Positions 59,723 to 64,000 of a DNA stretch of 64,000 bases are shown here, in pieces. The first letter of the stretch is position 1. Each line of letters begins with the position of its first letter. A program made the position numbers and the translations under genes. The stretch covers positions 1 to 64,000 of the forward strand of contig JBEKCD010000006.1 in the NCBI GenBank assembly GCA_050015055.1, written 5' to 3'. The notes beneath the pieces are model-generated. The model saw only the letters and a program-made list of their open reading frames with translations. It had not been told where the DNA came from and did no database searches. This DNA comes from JBEKCD01 sp050015055. GTDB taxonomy: Archaea; Thermoproteota; Bathyarchaeia; Bathyarchaeales; Bathycorpusculaceae.

Positions 59723-60673
59723 TCACTTCATAAGCTTCAGCAGTTGGCACGTCCTGCAAATCTTATTCGTTGTCGGTTCTCCGCATTCGATGCACTCGCC
59801 CAGCCCTTCTTTCTTCGCGGTTTCCTCAATTGCAGGCCTAATCTTCTCTATCGACTTGAAAATGGTGAATTTTATCCCAGGATGCTTTTCTTCCATCCTA
59901 TTAAGCATCATGCGTGCGTCGTTCCTCAAAGCCTCTGAAGCGTAGGGACACGGAGTGCTCTGGAATCTTATTCCCTTGACGTATGCGTACAGCGCGGTTT
60001 CCTTCTCAGGAATCTCGCAGAAGGGCTTTATTCTGGACACGAGCTTCGGGTGCACTTCGTCTGTGACCGGCTTTTCCTTTGCTATTCGCAAGACATCTCC
60101 GTGGAGAATGTTCAGAAGAATCGTCTGCGTCTCGTCATCCAGAGTGTGGGCCGTTGCAAGCTTGTCGGCGCCGATCTTCCTCGCCGCCGTGTTCAAAGCC
60201 TTTCTTCGCAGGACACCGCAATACGCGCACGGCGTAAGCTTCACATCGTCCTTGCCCTTCAAGCGCCTCAACATATGATCAAAGGTGTAGCCGAAAAGCT
60301 CTTTGAAAGAAACCACGCAATGTTCCACGCCAAACTTTTCACAGTTTTCTGCGGCTATCTTTAATGCTTCGTCTCGGTATCCTCTGATTCCTTCGTCAAC
60401 AGTGACGGCGACAAGCCGCGCCTTCGGATGTCTCAGTTCTATCTTCGTCAAAACGTGCAGCAGGCTAACGCTGTCTTTCCCTCCAGAAACAGCCACGGCT
60501 ATCCTGTCGTCGAACCTGAACATCTGATACTTCGCAATCGTTGCCCTCGTCTTTTCCTCAATGGACCGGGTGAAACACCTCTTGCAGAGACTCATCCCAG
60601 AGTAGGATCTGAAGAAAAATGCTTCCCTTCGATTACACACGTTGCAAATGGCAGTGTTAACGCTCAACGCCAC
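59723..60673 (-). CDS. TtuA/Ncs6-family tRNA thiolation protein
   Basis: 316 residues. N-terminal zinc finger (CNVCNRR ... CKRC), ATP-pyrophosphatase P-loop AVSGGKDSVSLLHV, cluster cysteines in TPCAYCGVLRRKAL and STPCPYAS, and a C-terminal zinc finger (CIECGEPTTNKICRTC). This is the TtuA/Ncs6 family, which puts sulfur on tRNA uridines (position 34 or 54). Which position cannot be decided here. Confidence 0.88.
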   Translation of the reverse strand: MALSVNTAICNVCNRREAFFFRSYSGMSLCKRCFTRSIEEKTRATIAKYQMFRFDDRIAVAVSGGKDSVSLLHVLTKIELRHPKARLVAVTVDEGIRGYRDEALKIAAENCEKFGVEHCVVSFKELFGYTFDHMLRRLKGKDDVKLTPCAYCGVLRRKALNTAARKIGADKLATAHTLDDETQTILLNILHGDVLRIAKEKPVTDEVHPKLVSRIKPFCEIPEKETALYAYVKGIRFQSTPCPYASEALRNDARMMLNRMEEKHPGIKFTIFKSIEKIRPAIEETAKKEGLGECIECGEPTTNKICRTCQLLKLMK

Positions 60674-60821
60674 TCATTCCCTAACCTATCTATCGAAGCC
60701 CTAGAACACGACAAAACTAAAGTACATTTTGTTCATTACGCACGAACCGCATAAACGAATTGAGCCTCAAAAAAATCACGGATTAGGCAATTAAAACCAA
60801 GAGCTCGAATTTCAAAATAAA

Positions 60822-61415
60822 CTACTCAGTGGTCGCAGCCTTCTCTTCTGGGTAGAAAATGAGTTCTTGTTCTTCCAGTAATGCCTGAAGCTTGCCAACC
60901 GCTTCGTAGACGTCTTGTTCTTTTTTCGCGCCCACGCACACCAGCTTTCCGTTTGAGAATATGAGAAACACGACCTTCGGTTCCTGCATTCTGTAGACCG
61001 CTCCTGGAAACTGTTCAGGTTCATACATCACTCTCTTGAGCTTGTAAACGACGTTCTCCAAGTCTATTTCCCCGTTTAACTCAGCTGAAGCAACGATGTT
61101 CTGTATGGTGATAGCCGGTTTGTTTGTGATCGGTATTCCATGGCTTTTCAGCTCCTTCGTCACCTTGTTCACCGCTTGAATCGCTTCCTTCTCCGATTTC
61201 GCCCCCGTGCAAACCATCTTGCCCGTTTCAAATATCAACGTAGCCGTCTTAGGCTTCTTCAACCGGAAAACAAGCCCAGGAAACACTTTTGGACTGTACT
61301 CAGCGTGCGGAAACTTTTCAACAATCGTTTTCAAGCTAATCCTCTGATTGAGCGCCACTGAAGCAACTATGTTCTGGATGCGTATGGACGGTTTTCTCTT
61401 GCTCATTTCATTCAT
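60822..61415 (-). CDS. tbp: TATA-box-binding protein
   Basis: 197 residues made of two TBP repeats: IQNIVASVALNQRISLKTIV ... FPGLVFRLKKPKTATLIFET, and IQNIVASAELNGEIDLENVV ... FPGAVYRMQEPKVVFLIFS. GKMVCTGAKSEKEA and GKLVCVGAKKEQDV are the matching DNA-contact strands. It recruits TFB and RNA polymerase to archaeal promoters. The first Met after the upstream A/T-rich region was chosen. Confidence 0.97.
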   Translation of the reverse strand: MNEMSKRKPSIRIQNIVASVALNQRISLKTIVEKFPHAEYSPKVFPGLVFRLKKPKTATLIFETGKMVCTGAKSEKEAIQAVNKVTKELKSHGIPITNKPAITIQNIVASAELNGEIDLENVVYKLKRVMYEPEQFPGAVYRMQEPKVVFLIFSNGKLVCVGAKKEQDVYEAVGKLQALLEEQELIFYPEEKAATTE

Positions 61416-61515
61416 CTCAAATTTATACCCTAAGCATATGTTAAGGCTTTACATAATACAGTTTTGATTCCAAACGGCGTTTTTTTCGCTTTTCCAGCAG
61501 ATAACTGAACCATAG

Positions 61516-62640
61516 TCAGCCTGAGTCTCGATGCAGTGGGAAACGCAGGAGTGCAGCTATGCCGCCGAGTCCGCTGAGCTGAGTTCCCGCCTCGTGCTCC
61601 GTGCTGACGACGGTTATTGTGCCGCCTTTCTGCTCAGCCGTTTCCATGACTTCTTCTATCAACAGACGCTTCTCGTCATCAGACTCGCGGAGCATCTTGT
61701 CCGTCAAGACGACCTTTTCAACTGCGCCGAGCCCCGCTGCCCGCTTGACTTCTTCAAACCCGTAGGCCACGGTCGCCTCGTCCTTTCCAAGCCTCTTCAA
61801 AATCTCCTCGACAAGCTCTGTTTCTTCGGCGATTCGCAGTTTTCTCACGGTCTTCAACAGCACGCCCGAACGAAGCGCTTCATGTATTCCAGCCATGCCT
61901 CCGTTGTTAACGCTCTTCACGTCCGCCACTGAAGCTGCAACGTCGGGCGCTTCGGTTTCTACAAACCTCGCAAAATCATTCTTGACGAAGCCCACGCCTA
62001 TGATTGCTATAGGACTGTGAACGGGTGTCCACACATGACGCAGACTGTTCAGGACCTTTCTGAAATACGCGGTTGTGGCTTCGCTTCTCCTCTCCGCTTC
62101 GTGTTTTCCAGGAAGCTTTATTCTCTCCTCAACTCTTTCTTCGATTCCGTACTGGGCAGTCGTCGCGATGAGGTAGCCTTCATCGTCTATGGAGACCACG
62201 ATGATGGGTTTTTCGGAGGTGCTGCTGGCTCTCTTCAGCCTCTCAACCTCTTGTCTTGTCCAAGATTTCTTGACGATGGTAATCGGCGTGTTCAACGTGA
62301 CGTTCAGCGTATGATGCGCACCAGTCGGCACAATTTCAGGCGCCTCGCAGATTGTGCCGTGAACTCTGAGCCTGCCCAAAAACTTGTCCCAACCCACATC
62401 TTCCACGTTGACTCCGAGAAAAACAGGAACTCTTTCCCCCCGTTTGGGCCTGCCGATCTTCGCATCAACTTTGACTTCCCTCGTCGTACCAGCGTAGACC
62501 TGGTCGTTTCTGTAAATAACGTTGTACAAATGCCAAAAATCATCAATCGTTTCAGGGACGACCTTCGCAAAGCCTTTCTTTACATTTATCTCCAGAATCT
62601 TCAACCTCTTGGCCTCGCACATTAGATAGTTGACATCCAA
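61516..62640 (-). CDS. pelA: Pelota (Dom34) mRNA surveillance protein
   Basis: 374 residues with the N-terminal Sm-like domain (about 20-135: VPETIDDFWHLYNVIYRNDQVYA), the central eRF1-like domain without the GGQ loop, and the C-terminal L7Ae-like domain (about 270-365: AVAYGFEEV-type, here ATVAYGFEEVKRAAGLGAV). Pelota releases stalled ribosomes with aEF1A or ABCE1. Convergent with none; it precedes TBP on the same strand. Confidence 0.95.
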   Translation of the reverse strand: MDVNYLMCEAKRLKILEINVKKGFAKVVPETIDDFWHLYNVIYRNDQVYAGTTREVKVDAKIGRPKRGERVPVFLGVNVEDVGWDKFLGRLRVHGTICEAPEIVPTGAHHTLNVTLNTPITIVKKSWTRQEVERLKRASSTSEKPIIVVSIDDEGYLIATTAQYGIEERVEERIKLPGKHEAERRSEATTAYFRKVLNSLRHVWTPVHSPIAIIGVGFVKNDFARFVETEAPDVAASVADVKSVNNGGMAGIHEALRSGVLLKTVRKLRIAEETELVEEILKRLGKDEATVAYGFEEVKRAAGLGAVEKVVLTDKMLRESDDEKRLLIEEVMETAEQKGGTITVVSTEHEAGTQLSGLGGIAALLRFPLHRDSG

Positions 62641-62815
62641 TAGTCTGCCTCTGATATTAAAATCATAGATTCATCACCGGCGAACCAATTGTATTCCCCG
62701 CCAACCAAACGGTATTCTGAGCGTGAATTGCTTTCTATAATGCTTTGGTTTTCCACGAAACTGTCGAAAAACCTATCAATGTGCCTGTATAGCTTCTGGT
62801 TCTGACTTCACGTGG

Positions 62816-64000
62816 GTGTTAACATTGGCGATTGTCGAGTTCAAATACGGGCTGGCCAAGGTTGAGAGGGGCTACAACAACAGAACATTGTACATAGATC
62901 TCTCGAACATGCGTGTCGCCAGCAAACCGGTCAGCAAAGAGATGAGAGAAACGTTCACGGGTGGCCGCGGCTTCGACCTTTGGCTGCTGTGGAAGGCATT
63001 GCCGAACGATCGCATCGTCAAATGGGACGATCCTGAGAACGAGGTGTGCATCGCGTGCGGTCCGTTGGGCGGTACTCCGGTTTACCCGGGCAGCGGAAAG
63101 AGCATCGCGGTTTCAATCTCCCCGCTGACCGACAGCGTGATTGACTCAAACGTGGGCGGCTATTTTGGTCCGTACTTGAAGTTTGCCGGTTGGGACGCGC
63201 TTGAGATTCAGGGAAGGGCGAAGTCTGAAGTGGTTATACTCGTTGACGGTGATCAGGGCAGGGTTCAAGTTGAAGACGCGTCTTCAATGCCTTCAGAAGC
63301 TCATCTTATCACAGACTTTTTGGCCAAGAAGTACGCGCCCGAAAATGGGCAATGCATCTCGGTTGTCTCTTCAGGGCCGGGAGCTGAGCACACGTTCTTC
63401 GGCTGCCTGAACTTTTCATGGTTTGATGCTGGCCGGAAGATTCATCGGTTTAAACAGGCGGGAAGAGGCGGAATCGGTACCGTGTTGCGTAACAAGAGAG
63501 TGAAAGCTGTAGTGGTGAAGTATTCTGGCAGAATATCCGTGGAGACCAACGGTCCTGCCGACGCCGAGATGGTTAGGCAGGCGGGCACAGCTCACAGCCA
63601 AGAGATACGAAGCCTCGATGCGAAACAGAACGAGATGGCGACGATTGGAACGACGCATCTTGTTACGATAATGAACGACTTTGACCTTCTGCCCGTGAAC
63701 AATTTCAGGTTCGGCAGCAACCCAAAGGCTGGAGAACTGGGAAAAGAAGTTTATAGGAAAAAGTTCCACAAGGGCTTTGACGGTTGCTGGATGGGCTGTG
63801 CGTTGGCGTGCGCTCACGGTGTTAAAGACTTCGAGCCCAAGACAGGGCCGTACAGGGGGCAGAAAGTCTTCGTGAGTGGTCCAGAATACGAAACAATCGC
63901 TGGAGTGGGCAGCAACTGCGGAATCTACGACGCTGACTATGTTATTGAGATGAACTTCTACTGTGACGTGTACGGTTTGGACACCATTTCGGTTGGCACA
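62816..64000 (+). CDS. Aldehyde:ferredoxin oxidoreductase, 3' end outside window
   Basis: The frame is open to base 64000 with no stop. The N-terminal tungsten-pterin domain is recognisable: TGGRGFDLWLLWK, CGPLGGTPVYPGSGK, SVSISPLT-like SISPLTDSV, NVGGYFGPYLKFAGWDALEI. The 4Fe-4S cysteines start at DGCWMGCALACAHG. The family oxidises aldehydes with ferredoxin as acceptor. Substrate class is not determinable from this part. Start is GTG 62816 or TTG 62825; both are in frame and no strong ribosome site decides. Confidence 0.9.
   Translation, partial: MLTLAIVEFKYGLAKVERGYNNRTLYIDLSNMRVASKPVSKEMRETFTGGRGFDLWLLWKALPNDRIVKWDDPENEVCIACGPLGGTPVYPGSGKSIAVSISPLTDSVIDSNVGGYFGPYLKFAGWDALEIQGRAKSEVVILVDGDQGRVQVEDASSMPSEAHLITDFLAKKYAPENGQCISVVSSGPGAEHTFFGCLNFSWFDAGRKIHRFKQAGRGGIGTVLRNKRVKAVVVKYSGRISVETNGPADAEMVRQAGTAHSQEIRSLDAKQNEMATIGTTHLVTIMNDFDLLPVNNFRFGSNPKAGELGKEVYRKKFHKGFDGCWMGCALACAHGVKDFEPKTGPYRGQKVFVSGPEYETIAGVGSNCGIYDADYVIEMNFYCDVYGLDTISVGT

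Noticed and set aside
62017..62625. 202-codon plus-strand frame opposite pelota
   Set aside because: Antisense shadow; pelota is unambiguous.

Overview
The window is archaeal. It encodes a TATA-binding protein, pelota, a Fap7/AK6-type kinase, a TtuA/Ncs6-type tRNA thiolase, an AbrB-PhoU phosphate regulator, an asparaginyl-tRNA-synthetase-derived asparagine synthetase, an aldehyde:ferredoxin oxidoreductase and an archaeal-type RNase P RNA. Dockerin-bearing surface proteins, a VPEFP C-terminal sorting signal and moderate GC would suit a Bathyarchaeia-like lineage, but that placement is inference. I found no tRNA, 16S/23S/5S rRNA or CRISPR array.

Layout. 1-0.35 kb: 3' end of an IS200/IS605 transposase with its end hairpin. 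0.6-9.8 kb: flavodoxin-like protein, asparagine synthetase, a complete phosphate system (PstSCAB-PhoU on the minus strand, divergent from an AbrB-PhoU regulator) and a radical SAM protein. 9.9-28.3 kb: flavodoxin-like genes (one frameshifted), a CDP-alcohol phosphatidyltransferase with an in-frame TAG, a cohesin-like/dockerin surface protein, nitroreductase, HAD phosphatase, Nudix, two ABC exporters, DedA, FG-GAP surface protein, IlvE-type aminotransferase, VOC, Lrp and LURP-one proteins. 28.9-38 kb: surface proteins, a nuclease-like/wHTH protein, micropeptides, GNAT, a DUF362-dockerin protein and an HTH fusion, with much fragmented intergenic DNA. 38-58.07 kb: a tandem stack of integrated elements. 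58.05-64 kb: core genes (rnpB, AK6, TtuA, TBP, pelota, AOR).

The central observation is that the 38-58 kb stack is built on the 3' end of the RNase P RNA gene. A 24-nt sequence that forms the 3' strand of rnpB P1 and the adjacent conserved region occurs four times in the same orientation (58048, 49003, 41367, 39018). At the three inner copies it sits inside the 5' coding part of a tyrosine integrase gene (encoding GYGQHAS). At rnpB it joins the RNA gene to a complete integrase. This is the pattern expected of elements whose attachment site lies inside their own integrase gene, integrated one behind another. Element 1 (49.0-58.07 kb) carries an HUH replication protein, a restriction-modification pair, Holliday-junction-endonuclease-like proteins and other nuclease-like proteins. 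Element 2 (41.4-49.0 kb) carries a probable defence cluster: DEDDy exonuclease, HNH protein, SAMHD1-like HD protein, Cas4-like nuclease and a TIR-domain protein. Elements 3 and 4 are decayed.

A second unusual feature is a set of short alternating GC tracts (GCGCGCGC, often inside AGCGCGCGCT). I count 26 of 8 nt or more, 17 of them between 28.9 and 43.2 kb. They lie mainly just behind stop codons or at the edges of gene fragments. Their function is unknown to me.
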